From Candidatus Yanofskyibacteriota bacterium (GTDB lineage: Bacteria > Patescibacteria > Paceibacteria > 2-02-FULL-40-12 > IGHO2-12-FULL-4), in NCBI GenBank assembly GCA_016185525.1, contig JACPNK010000002.1, forward strand, positions 1-64,000: a stretch of 64,000 nucleotides of DNA, in the 5' to 3' direction. A program made the translations under genes and the position numbers. Shown one piece after another: positions 14,432 to 22,077 of this stretch (position 1 is its first letter; each line of letters opens with the position of its first letter). The notes under the pieces were generated by a model. It searched no databases and had not been told where the DNA came from. It saw nothing but the letters and a program-made list of their open reading frames with translations.

Positions 14432-15901
14432 ATGCAAAAAGAAAAAACAAAAATTACGCCACAGCATTTCTATAAATTTTTCCAGTGTCCGCATTGGATT
14501 TGGTACGATCTCTATGAAGACCAGCAGAAGAAGAAAGCTACACCGCCTTTGATGCAGATGATTTACGAAGACGGTCTAAAACACGAGCGGGAAGTTATCA
14601 AGTCAAAAAAATTTGAGGAAGTTGATACGGCTATGTTTAAGGATTTGGATGAAGCTTTTTTGGCTACGGCGGAACTGATGAAAAAAGGAAAAAATATTTA
14701 TCACGGCGTTTTGATGGACGAACACTGGGTGGGAATTCCCGATCTTTTGGAGGTTCGGCCGTTAAGCGAATTGGGCGATAAAAAATTAAAGTCTCATTTT
14801 GGCGATTATTATTATGTGGTTTATGACATTAAAAACAGCAAAGACATCAAAGATGAACATAAATTCCAACTGGTTTTTTACAGTCTGATGTTGGAAAGGA
14901 TTCAGGGAATTAGGCCGCGCGAAGCTTATATAATTAACAGCCAAGGCGAAGAAAAGTCTTTTGTTATTGACGAGTTTTTAGACTACTTCCACCTTACTCT
15001 GGGAAACATTGAGAAGATTTTAGAGGGCGAAAAACCGCCGCCATTTTTGAAGAGCGGTTGCAAGCGGACACCTTGGTATAGTCTTTGTTTGTCGGAGACA
15101 GAAAGTTGCCGCGACGTTTCTCTGATTTATCGTTTAAGCCAGATGGACCAGCGCCAGCTCTATGATATCGGGATTAAAACCATAGATGATTTTGCCCATG
15201 CTGATTTGGAGGTTTTGCGTAGCCAGCTGATTAGCTGGAATTTTGATAAGTTGGTGCGTTTCCATAACCAAGCCCAGTCGTTGGTTAAAAATGAGTCCCT
15301 GATCTTAAAAAAGCCGGTTTTTCCGGAAGTGGAGACGGAAATATATTTTGATATTGAAAGCGACCCCACGCAGGACATTGACTATATGCTTGGCCTTTTA
15401 ATTAAGCGGAAAAATATTAATGGCGAGCCGGAGTTCAAGTATTTCTTGGCAAATAATAAGTCTGAAGAAGAAAAAATTTGGCGGGAGTTTACCAAGTTTA
15501 TTGAAGATTTGGATAATTTTGTGATTTATCACTATGCCTTTTATGAAAAACAAACCTTTGACCGTCTAGCTTTGAGATATGGCGTTAGCGACAAAGCTTC
15601 AGAAAAATTTAAAAATAATTCTATTGACTTGCATCGGGTGGTGGTTGACTCCGTCGTCCTGCCTTTGTATTTTTACAGCCTGAAAGATGTGGCCAGATAT
15701 GTCGGTTTTCAGTGGCAAGCTGAAGATGCCGGCGGAGCGGAGTCGGTGGTTTGGTACAACCAGTGGAAAGAGACCGGCGATAAAAAGATTCTCCAGAAAA
15801 TTTTGGATTACAACAAAGACGATGTTGTGGCGACCATGGTTGTCAAAGAGTGGTTGGAAAAGCAGAAACCTAAAATGCAAAGAGAAATATTGCCGGAATA
15901 G
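14432..15901 (+). CDS. TM0106-family RecB-like nuclease with RNase H-like domain
   Basis: A 489-aa protein with two nuclease folds. The N-terminal half is a RecB/Cas4-like PD-(D/E)XK domain: FFQCPHWIW at the start, then VVYDIKNSK, KFQLVFYSLML and a cysteine set (GCKRTPWYSLCLSETESC, read as spaced Cys) that with the first Cys fits an Fe-S cluster. The C-terminal half is an RNase H-like exonuclease (YFDIESDPT, HYAFYEKQTFDRL, DYNKDDVVATM). Proteins of this type are DNA repair or recombination nucleases of unclear in vivo role. It is a stand-alone gene. Confidence 0.88.
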   Translation: MQKEKTKITPQHFYKFFQCPHWIWYDLYEDQQKKKATPPLMQMIYEDGLKHEREVIKSKKFEEVDTAMFKDLDEAFLATAELMKKGKNIYHGVLMDEHWVGIPDLLEVRPLSELGDKKLKSHFGDYYYVVYDIKNSKDIKDEHKFQLVFYSLMLERIQGIRPREAYIINSQGEEKSFVIDEFLDYFHLTLGNIEKILEGEKPPPFLKSGCKRTPWYSLCLSETESCRDVSLIYRLSQMDQRQLYDIGIKTIDDFAHADLEVLRSQLISWNFDKLVRFHNQAQSLVKNESLILKKPVFPEVETEIYFDIESDPTQDIDYMLGLLIKRKNINGEPEFKYFLANNKSEEEKIWREFTKFIEDLDNFVIYHYAFYEKQTFDRLALRYGVSDKASEKFKNNSIDLHRVVVDSVVLPLYFYSLKDVARYVGFQWQAEDAGGAESVVWYNQWKETGDKKILQKILDYNKDDVVATMVVKEWLEKQKPKMQREILPE

Positions 15902-15973
15902 AGCTAAACGTACCAAAGAAGCGGTGTTCGCCAAGTTTAGCTGTCCACCTAAATTTTAAAAACAAATTTAAAA

Positions 15974-15995
15974 AACCCCGAAAGGGGTTCAGTAT
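15974..15995 (-). terminator. Minus-strand terminator of the 15998 gene
   Basis: AACCCC-GAAA-GGGGTT with a T-run on the minus strand, directly after the stop of the 96-aa gene. Confidence 0.8.
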
Positions 15996-15997
15996 AA

Positions 15998-16288
15998 CTA
16001 GTCTCTGGTAGTGTGGCGTGGTTTTCTTGCTACGACAGCAGCTAGTTCCACATTAGCAGTCTTCAACTTTTTTTCAGTTTCATTAAGTTTTTCAAGAAGT
16101 TTTTGTATAAGTTGGGCTGCTTTTGACAAGACTCCGATTGTTTCTTGTGCATATTTCTGGAGTTCAGGCTTTGTGTTGTTTGTTATAGCCGACAGACTTT
16201 TTTGAGTAAGTGCCATAACTTCTTGGAGTGCAACCATTAATTCTTTTTCAAATTCTAATTCTGCGTCTTTTGATGTTTGTAAAGACAT
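15998..16288 (-). CDS. Small coiled-coil protein 1 (96 aa)
   Basis: An almost wholly helical, charged protein (ELMVALQEVMALTQKSLSAI; LIQKLLEKLNETEKKLK). It has its own promoter (TTGACA/TATATT), a very strong AGGAGG ribosome binding site and a terminator. It is the first of three consecutive small coiled-coil genes on the minus strand, although its sequence is the most distant of the three. No domain was recognised; it may be a structural or adaptor protein. Confidence 0.7.
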   Translation of the reverse strand: MSLQTSKDAELEFEKELMVALQEVMALTQKSLSAITNNTKPELQKYAQETIGVLSKAAQLIQKLLEKLNETEKKLKTANVELAAVVARKPRHTTRD

Positions 16289-16336
16289 TTTCTCCTCCTT
16301 TTTTTAAAGAGCTCCAAGATAAGGGAGCTACAAGCT

Positions 16337-16364
16337 AATATACATAATAGGCTGGTTGTGTCAA
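16337..16364 (-). promoter_or_regulatory. Promoter of small coiled-coil gene 1
   Basis: Minus strand TTGACA (16364-16359), a 16-nt spacer and TATATT (16342-16337). Confidence 0.7.
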
Positions 16365-16380
16365 CAGGTGGGTAACCGTC

Positions 16381-16407
16381 AGTCATCAAGGTTGAACCTT
16401 GATGACT
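16381..16407. repeat. TCAAGG-type palindrome
   Basis: AGTCATCAAGGTT and AACCTTGATGACT around one central base. A close relative lies at 16852-16876, in the same place relative to the next paralogous gene. Confidence 0.85.
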
Positions 16408-16417
16408 AGGTCAATTT

Positions 16418-16440
16418 AAAAAGCCCTTTTGGGGCTTTTG
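16418..16440 (-). terminator. Terminator of small coiled-coil gene 2
   Basis: AAAGCCC-TTTT-GGGGCTTT, T-rich on both strands; it precedes the stop at 16442. Confidence 0.8.
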
Positions 16441-16441
16441 T

Positions 16442-16720
16442 TTAGACAAAGGACTGATCGTGTTCGGCCAAGTTTCGTTCAGCCAGAGCCAGCCTTTCTT
16501 TGAGTTCGACAGCTTCTTTTTCCAATTTTTCTTCCCGGTTCAGACTCGCGGACAGAAGCTGGTTATAAACGTCGCAAATTTCCACAAAAGACGAGACAAG
16601 TCTTAGAGTGTTAGGAGAGACAGATGTTTTTCTTTCCATTATTTCAAGAGCACCCTTTAAAAATGCGAGGTTTTTTCGGGCTTTTGCTAATTCCTCCAAC
16701 GTCTTTTCTCTTTCCGTCAT
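16442..16720 (-). CDS. Small coiled-coil protein 2 (92 aa)
   Basis: A helical, charged protein starting MTEREKTLEELAKARKN. The C-terminal part, LNREEKLEKEAVELKERLAL, closely matches the corresponding part of the neighbouring 16916 gene (LDREEKLEKEVAELKEKLAQ), so the two are tandem paralogues. The ATG at 16720 is preferred over an upstream start because AGGAAAG lies directly before it. Each paralogue has its own promoter, terminator and TCAAGG palindrome. Function unknown. Confidence 0.72.
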   Translation of the reverse strand: MTEREKTLEELAKARKNLAFLKGALEIMERKTSVSPNTLRLVSSFVEICDVYNQLLSASLNREEKLEKEAVELKERLALAERNLAEHDQSFV

Positions 16721-16760
16721 TTTCTTTCCTAAAAAGATTGAGATTTCAAGAACTTGTCGT

Positions 16761-16789
16761 AGTTTACTATTTTTTATTTTTTGTGTCAA
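16761..16789 (-). promoter_or_regulatory. Promoter of small coiled-coil gene 2
   Basis: Minus strand TTGACA (16789-16784), a 17-nt spacer and TAAACT (16766-16761). Confidence 0.72.
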
Positions 16790-16851
16790 ATTCTGAACCT
16801 GGACAATTCATTTGACTTTATTCCATTTAATACAACCATCAAGGTCCAAAC

Positions 16852-16876
16852 ACCATCAAGGTTAAACCTTGATGGT
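16852..16876. repeat. TCAAGG-type palindrome, second copy
   Basis: ACCATCAAGGTT and AACCTTGATGGT around a central A. A half copy (ACCATCAAGGT) lies just upstream at about 16835. Confidence 0.85.
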
Positions 16877-16890
16877 CGTTGACAGATTTT

Positions 16891-16914
16891 AAAAGCCCTT
16901 TTAGGGCTTTTGTT
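16891..16914 (-). terminator. Terminator of small coiled-coil gene 3
   Basis: AAAAGCCCT, a short loop, then AGGGCTTTT, next to the stop at 16916. It is nearly identical to the terminator of gene 2. Confidence 0.8.
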
Positions 16915-16915
16915 T

Positions 16916-17197
16916 TTAACTCCAACTTGGAGAACGACTCAAGTCTTGCTCAGCTTGGGCCAGCTTTTCTTTGAGTTCGGCTACTTCTTTCTCTAACTTT
17001 TCTTCCCGGTCGAGGCTTTCTGACCAGTATGTTGAAAGTAAATCATTTAAGTTTAAGAAAGCGTCGGTAATCGCAAGTATCTCTGGATGATTTCCTAACA
17101 AAGCTGGAATAGATATTCTGGCATTGAGACTATGAATCTTAGATTTGCTTAATTCTTGTTTTGACTTTTCTCTCGGTGTAAGTTCTTTTTCTTTCAC
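16916..17197 (-). CDS. Small coiled-coil protein 3 (93 aa)
   Basis: A tandem paralogue of the 16442 gene: a charged N-terminus (ELTPREKSKQELSKSK), a central helical part and a shared C-terminal coiled coil, LDREEKLEKEVAELKEKLAQ. The start is a GTG at 17197 supported by GAGGAAAG about 6 nt upstream. Promoter TTGACA-17-TAAGAT. The middle parts of the two paralogues differ, so the duplication is not recent. Function unknown. Confidence 0.72.
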   Translation of the reverse strand: MKEKELTPREKSKQELSKSKIHSLNARISIPALLGNHPEILAITDAFLNLNDLLSTYWSESLDREEKLEKEVAELKEKLAQAEQDLSRSPSWS

Positions 17198-17228
17198 TAT
17201 TCTTTCCTCTTTTCAACCAACTAGAGTC

Positions 17229-17257
17229 ATCTTATATTAATAAGTTTGTTTTGTCAA
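17229..17257 (-). promoter_or_regulatory. Promoter of small coiled-coil gene 3
   Basis: Minus strand TTGACA (17257-17252), a 17-nt spacer and TAAGAT (17234-17229). Confidence 0.75.
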
Positions 17258-17282
17258 GGGGATAGAACACCCTTGATTTTTT
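17254..17282 (+). terminator. Hairpin with T-run upstream of secD
   Basis: TCAAGGG, a 9-nt loop, CCCTTGA, then TTTTTT. The stem belongs to the TCAAGG/CCTTGA type seen twice in this region. It ends 24 nt before the secD start, so it would act as an attenuator if transcription began further upstream. Confidence 0.5.
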
Positions 17283-17306
17283 AAAGATTGCTGTTACTGT
17301 TTCTTT

Positions 17307-18671
17307 ATGTCTCAAAGTTACGGGAAGAAATCTCTTATTATATTTCTTATTTCTCTTTTTCTCTTTTTTCTGGTCTATCCGGCCAGTTTTAATTTAAGCG
17401 CCGATTTTTTAAACTCAAAACTCAAGCTTGAAAAAGCCGGTTTCAGTATTCCCCACTTTTTCAATATCCCTTTTCGTCTCGGCTTGGATCTTCTGGGCGG
17501 TACCCATTTGGTTTACAAGGCCGATGTTTCAAACTTGGTTGCCGGCCAAAGCTCCGCTGATGCAATGGAGGGAGTCAGAGATGTTATTGAAAGAAGGGTC
17601 AATATTTTTGGCGTGGCTGAACCGTTGGTTCAGGTTGAAGGAGAGGACAGACTGGTTGTAGAGTTGGCCGGAATCAAGGACATTTCAGAGGCAATTCGTT
17701 TGATAGGCGAGACTCCATTTTTGCAGTTTAAAGAAGAGCGTCCGGAGGCGGAGACGAACGCCATTTTAGAAGCTCAAAAAAAAGGCGATAAGCTGGATCA
17801 GGATCCTTACTTTATTGATACTTCTTTAACCGGTAAATATCTTAACGGCGCCAGAGTTGTTTTTGGCGGAGGCGCAAGCCAGCTTTCGGGAGCGGAAGTT
17901 TCTTTGGAGCTGAATGAAGAAGGCGGAAAGATTTTTAAAGAATTGACTGAAAAGAATTTAAATAAAAGATTGGCAATCTATTTGGACGGTGTGCCAATTA
18001 GCGCTCCGACCGTGCAATCTGTGATTCCTGACGGCAAAGCCGTTATCAGCGGCAATTTTAACATCAGTGAAGCCAAAGAACTAGTGACTCGTTTAAATGC
18101 CGGCGCTTTGCCGGTGCCGGTGTCTCTAATCTCACAGCAAAGCGTGGGCGCTTCTCTGGGCCGGGAATCTTTGGTCAAGAGCTTGAAAGCCGGAATTATA
18201 GGATTAATCTTGGTAGCTGTATTCATGGTTTTGTTTTACCGTTTGCCGGGTTTGGTTTCAGTCGCCGCCTTGCTGGTTTATGCGATTTTTGTTCTGACTT
18301 TCTACAAGTTGATACCGGTTACTTTAACTTTGGCCGGTATTGCCGGTTTTATATTGTCTTTGGGTATGGCCGTTGACGCTAACGTTTTGATCTTTGCCCG
18401 AACGAGAGAGGAGTTAAGACAAGGAAAGTCTCTGAACTCTTCTTTCAGCGAGGGCTTTAGAAGGGCATGGCTTTCAATCAGGGATAGCCACGTAACTACG
18501 CTGATTGGCGCGATTATTTTATATTTATTTACTACGTCTATAGTCAAGGGTTTTGCTTTGACTTTGGGTATTGGCGTGGCAATGAGTCTTTTTTCCGCAA
18601 TCTTTGTGACGAAATCTTTTTTGGCTCTTTTAATCGGTCCGTGGCTGGAAGGTAAAAAGTGGTTACTGTAA
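17307..18671 (+). CDS. secD: Protein translocase subunit SecD
   Basis: A membrane component of the Sec machinery that uses the proton gradient to help pull exported proteins out. The 454-aa protein has a first transmembrane helix (about 10-27), the diagnostic FRLGLDLLGGTHLVY segment, a large periplasm-facing P1 domain, and five further helices from about residue 290, including VDANVLIFARTREELRQGKS. The length is at the short end for SecD. SecF follows 6 nt later; the two form an operon as in most bacteria. Confidence 0.97.
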   Translation: MSQSYGKKSLIIFLISLFLFFLVYPASFNLSADFLNSKLKLEKAGFSIPHFFNIPFRLGLDLLGGTHLVYKADVSNLVAGQSSADAMEGVRDVIERRVNIFGVAEPLVQVEGEDRLVVELAGIKDISEAIRLIGETPFLQFKEERPEAETNAILEAQKKGDKLDQDPYFIDTSLTGKYLNGARVVFGGGASQLSGAEVSLELNEEGGKIFKELTEKNLNKRLAIYLDGVPISAPTVQSVIPDGKAVISGNFNISEAKELVTRLNAGALPVPVSLISQQSVGASLGRESLVKSLKAGIIGLILVAVFMVLFYRLPGLVSVAALLVYAIFVLTFYKLIPVTLTLAGIAGFILSLGMAVDANVLIFARTREELRQGKSLNSSFSEGFRRAWLSIRDSHVTTLIGAIILYLFTTSIVKGFALTLGIGVAMSLFSAIFVTKSFLALLIGPWLEGKKWLL

Positions 18672-18677
18672 TTTTTT

Positions 18678-19562
18678 ATGAAACCTATTTATAAAATAAT
18701 GTTTTTTGTTTCTATATCGCTGGTCGTTTTGGCTGTGGCGGCGACGGTGATTTTCGGTTTAAACTTTAGCGCCGATTTTAAAGGCGGGACTTTAATGGAA
18801 GTCCAATTTATCGGACCCGAGGCGCCTGGCATTTCGGAGCTCCAGGACTTTGTGAAAAAAAGCCCCGAAACCAGTGACGCGGTGATAAGTCCTTCCGGCG
18901 CAGACTCTTTCATTTTTAGGCTGAAAGAAATTGACGAGGAAGTTCACCAAAAAATTGTAGAAAATCTCAAATTAAAATTCACAAACTTGGAGGAAAAAAG
19001 ATTTGACTCTGTCGGCGCGGTGGTGGGCAAGGAACTTAAAAGCAGAAGCATTACGGCGATTGTTTTGGTTTTGATTTTTATCGTTCTTTATATTGCTTTT
19101 GTTTTCAGAAAACTTTACAGCACCCTTTCTTCTTTTACTATGGGCGTGGCTGCAATTGTTGCTCTTCTGCACGATGTATTAATTCCTATGGGGGTGTTCG
19201 CTTTGCTGGGTAAGTACTATGGTGTTGAGATCACGGCCGTGTTTGTTGCTGCCGTTTTAACCATATTAGGCTATTCGGTTTCCGATACGGTGGTAGTTTT
19301 TGACAGAATCAGGGAGAATGTCATGCGTTTTGGAGGCAAGAGTAATTTTGGCCAGCTTGTTCACGATAGTATTTTGCAGACCCTGACTCGCTCTTTAAAT
19401 ACCACCGTTACGACGCTTTTGTCGCTTGTGGCCATTTATTTTTTTGGCGGCGAATCAATTAAATATTTTTCCCTGGCTTTGATAATAGGCATATTTTTAG
19501 GAGCATATTCTTCAATTTTTGTTGCTTCGCCGATAGTGGTTTGGTGGTCAAAAAAAAGCTGA
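18678..19562 (+). CDS. secF: Protein translocase subunit SecF
   Basis: The partner of SecD in the SecDF complex. The 294-aa protein has a first transmembrane helix (about 6-26), the conserved NFSADFKGGTLMEVQF, an extracytoplasmic P4 region, and five C-terminal helices containing SDTVVVFDRIRENVMR and SLNTTVTTLLSLVAIY. It starts 6 nt after secD, consistent with one transcript. Length and motifs are normal. Confidence 0.97.
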   Translation: MKPIYKIMFFVSISLVVLAVAATVIFGLNFSADFKGGTLMEVQFIGPEAPGISELQDFVKKSPETSDAVISPSGADSFIFRLKEIDEEVHQKIVENLKLKFTNLEEKRFDSVGAVVGKELKSRSITAIVLVLIFIVLYIAFVFRKLYSTLSSFTMGVAAIVALLHDVLIPMGVFALLGKYYGVEITAVFVAAVLTILGYSVSDTVVVFDRIRENVMRFGGKSNFGQLVHDSILQTLTRSLNTTVTTLLSLVAIYFFGGESIKYFSLALIIGIFLGAYSSIFVASPIVVWWSKKS

Positions 19563-19654
19563 TTTGACAAGTTTTTGTTTGTTTGATAAGTTCTCCCTAT
19601 TATTTGGGGTTGACTTATTTTTAATATATTATATTATTGTTTTAATACAAAAAT

Positions 19655-20707
19655 ATGACAAGTTTAGATAAAAACATTAAGAAGGTTGTGGTTAGTCTGG
19701 TCAAATCATTGTCTGAAAGAAATCGGGACATTGTTTTGCGCCGTTTCGGTCTAAAAACTGGCAGTCGCGAGACTCTGGAGTCAATCGGCCAAAGTTATGG
19801 CATCACGAGAGAAAGAGTGAGACAGATTGAGGAATATGCTTTAAAGAATCTGCGCACCGAATCCAGTGGTTCAATGGTTTCAGCAGTTAAGCCATATTTT
19901 GACTTTGTTAAAGAATTGCTTGTCAATCACGGCGGATTCCTTTCGGAAAGCGATTTGTATAAAAAATTTAGCGGTCAAAACAAGGACAACGTGGCGAACT
20001 TGTCTTTTGCTTTTTTGCTTGCTTTAAATTCTGACTTTGCCAGGAACTACGAAAACGACAACTTCAATACCTTCTGGTCTCTAAATGACAGCTCATTAGA
20101 CTCGGCGGCTAAACTCGTCGGATCGGTGGAGGCCGCTCTTAAGGAAAAAAATTCTTTGCTGACTAAAGACGAATTATATTCTTTATATAAAACTAAGACT
20201 AAAAGCAAACTAATTTCTATGGACGCGTTTCTAACGGCTGCGGCAGTATCTAAAAACATAGATAAAAATATTTTTGGTCAGTACGGTTTGGTCAGCTGGT
20301 CGGAAGTAAAGCCAAGGGGAGTTAGAGACCGTGCTTTTATGGTTTTGAAAAGAGAGGCGAAGCCTAAACATTTTAGGGAAATTACCAGTCTTATCAACAC
20401 TGCCCAATTCGCTGTTAAAAAAGCCAACGTTCAGACTGTTCACAACGAACTCATCAAAGACAGTCGTTTTGTTTTGGTTGGCAGGGGCATTTATGGTTTG
20501 TCTGAATGGGGTTATAAGTCTGGGACCGTTAAAGATGTTTTGGTTGATATCTTGAAAGAGTCAAAGAAGCCTTTGGATAAAAATACTTTAGTTGCCAAAG
20601 TTCTCTCTTCCCGTTATGTCAAAGAAAATACCGTGGTGCTTAATCTCCAGGACTCAAAGATTTTTGCCAAAAAGCAAGATGGTACATACTCGCTTAAAGA
20701 AGCTTAA
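19655..20707 (+). CDS. Sigma-70 region 4 / HARE-HTH domain protein
   Basis: A putative transcription factor of 350 aa. An N-terminal sigma-70 region 4-like helix-turn-helix (about 20-68: IVLRRFGL, ETLESIGQSYGITRERVRQI) would contact a -35-type DNA site. The C-terminal half holds a HARE-HTH winged helix (about 225-285: RDRAFMVLKREAKPKHFREI, GIYGLSEWG), the fold of the RNA polymerase delta subunit, and a second winged-helix-like end. No sigma region 2 is present, so it is not a full sigma factor. It is monocistronic with a strong terminator. Confidence 0.8.
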   Translation: MTSLDKNIKKVVVSLVKSLSERNRDIVLRRFGLKTGSRETLESIGQSYGITRERVRQIEEYALKNLRTESSGSMVSAVKPYFDFVKELLVNHGGFLSESDLYKKFSGQNKDNVANLSFAFLLALNSDFARNYENDNFNTFWSLNDSSLDSAAKLVGSVEAALKEKNSLLTKDELYSLYKTKTKSKLISMDAFLTAAAVSKNIDKNIFGQYGLVSWSEVKPRGVRDRAFMVLKREAKPKHFREITSLINTAQFAVKKANVQTVHNELIKDSRFVLVGRGIYGLSEWGYKSGTVKDVLVDILKESKKPLDKNTLVAKVLSSRYVKENTVVLNLQDSKIFAKKQDGTYSLKEA

Positions 20708-20712
20708 TAAAT

Positions 20713-20752
20713 AAACAAAAACCCGTTCTTTAAAAGAACGGGTTTTTGTTTA
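20713..20752 (+). terminator. Strong intrinsic terminator
   Basis: A stem built on ACCCGTTCTTT / AAAGAACGGGT, flanked by A and T runs; near-perfect and T-rich on both strands. Confidence 0.92.
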
Positions 20753-20802
20753 TAATAAATCTGTTATAATTGACTTAACTTAACATATCAATAATCTGAA
20801 CC

Positions 20803-22059
20803 ATGTTGGAAGATCTTATTTTTGGCCTAGACCTAATAATAAACTACTGGTGGGTTTATATGCCTGTTCTGCTTTTGCTTGGTTTTTATTATGCCTGGTT
20901 GGAATACATACAAACCGAATACTTTAACTCTTTGAATTGGACACTGTTGCATATTAAACCGCCACCGGACGTTGACCGAAGTCCTAAAGCCGCCGAGCAG
21001 ATTTTTGCTGGTCTCCATGGGATATTTGTCAAGCCTGTGAGTTGGAAGGAAAAACTTTTCAAAGGCAAAATACCCGATTGGTTTTCTATAGAGATAGTCG
21101 GTCAAAACGGGGTTACTAATTTTTACATCAGAACGCTGACAGATTATAAAAACGTAGTTGAGTCCAACGTCTTTGCCCAATATCCGGATGCCGAAATTAA
21201 TGAAGTTGCAGACTATATTAAAGAATGGCCGAGGAAGCTTCCAAATGAGGAATATGATCTTTTTGGGTCGGAGTTAATTTTAAGCAAAGAAGATGCTTAT
21301 CCGATACAGACATATCCGGCTTTTGAAGAAAAAATGGCTGGCTTGGAGCAGATCAAGCGCTTGGATCCGCTGTCTTCTCTTACCGAGGTTTTCAGCACCT
21401 TTCGTCTTGGAGAATATTTTGTGATTCAACTGCTGATCCGGCCGGTTGGCGACGACTGGGTAAAAAAGGCCCAGGAACCGCTGGACAAATTGCTTGGCAA
21501 AGAGTCAAAAAAAGAAGAAAACTTGATAGAGTCAATGTTTAATCAGATCGACAAGGTTTTTTTGCCCGGTGTTGAGGAAAAAAAGGAAGATAAAAAAGAT
21601 AAAAAACTTTCTGCTCCGGAAGAGGAAATGGCCAAAGCTATCGGCAGAAAAACTTCAAAGATAGGTTTTGAGTCTGGCATCAGGCTGGTGTATGTATCAA
21701 AAAAGGAAGTTTTTCACCGTTACCACTTTGCGGCGGTTATGGGGGGTTTTAAGCAACTCGCTACGGCCAACTTGAACAGCTTTAAAGTCAACAAAAAAAC
21801 CCTGACTTACTCAAAAGGCATTTTTGCCGGCCCGTTTCCTTCGGATAAAGGTTTTCTTGCTGAACAAAAGACATTTGAAAAGAAAGTTAATCTTTTTGGA
21901 TATTTAAAAAACAGAGTGTTTACTCAAAAAGTTTTTGTTCTTAACGTTGAAGAACTGGCTACGATTTTTCACTTGCCCGGCATAGAAGTGCAGGCGCCGA
22001 TGCTGCCCAGAGTGGAGGCAAAAAAGGGCCAGCCCCCGGCAGGTTTGGGTATGGAATAG
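20803..22059 (+). CDS. Single-pass membrane protein paired with the VirD4-like ATPase
   Basis: A 418-aa protein with one N-terminal transmembrane helix (about 14-34, WWVYMPVLLLLGFYYAWLEY) and a large cytosolic domain. That domain includes IPDWFSIEIVGQNGVTNFY and FVIQLLIRPVGDDWVKKAQ, an acidic-basic linker (EEKKEDKKDKKLSAPEEE) and a second folded part (GIRLVYVSKKEVFHRYHFAA). The VirD4-like ATPase gene follows 18 nt later on the same strand, so the two proteins probably form one membrane complex. No domain of known function was recognised; it may tether the ATPase. Confidence 0.75.
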   Translation: MLEDLIFGLDLIINYWWVYMPVLLLLGFYYAWLEYIQTEYFNSLNWTLLHIKPPPDVDRSPKAAEQIFAGLHGIFVKPVSWKEKLFKGKIPDWFSIEIVGQNGVTNFYIRTLTDYKNVVESNVFAQYPDAEINEVADYIKEWPRKLPNEEYDLFGSELILSKEDAYPIQTYPAFEEKMAGLEQIKRLDPLSSLTEVFSTFRLGEYFVIQLLIRPVGDDWVKKAQEPLDKLLGKESKKEENLIESMFNQIDKVFLPGVEEKKEDKKDKKLSAPEEEMAKAIGRKTSKIGFESGIRLVYVSKKEVFHRYHFAAVMGGFKQLATANLNSFKVNKKTLTYSKGIFAGPFPSDKGFLAEQKTFEKKVNLFGYLKNRVFTQKVFVLNVEELATIFHLPGIEVQAPMLPRVEAKKGQPPAGLGME

Positions 22060-22077
22060 TTAACGGAAATAATTTTT

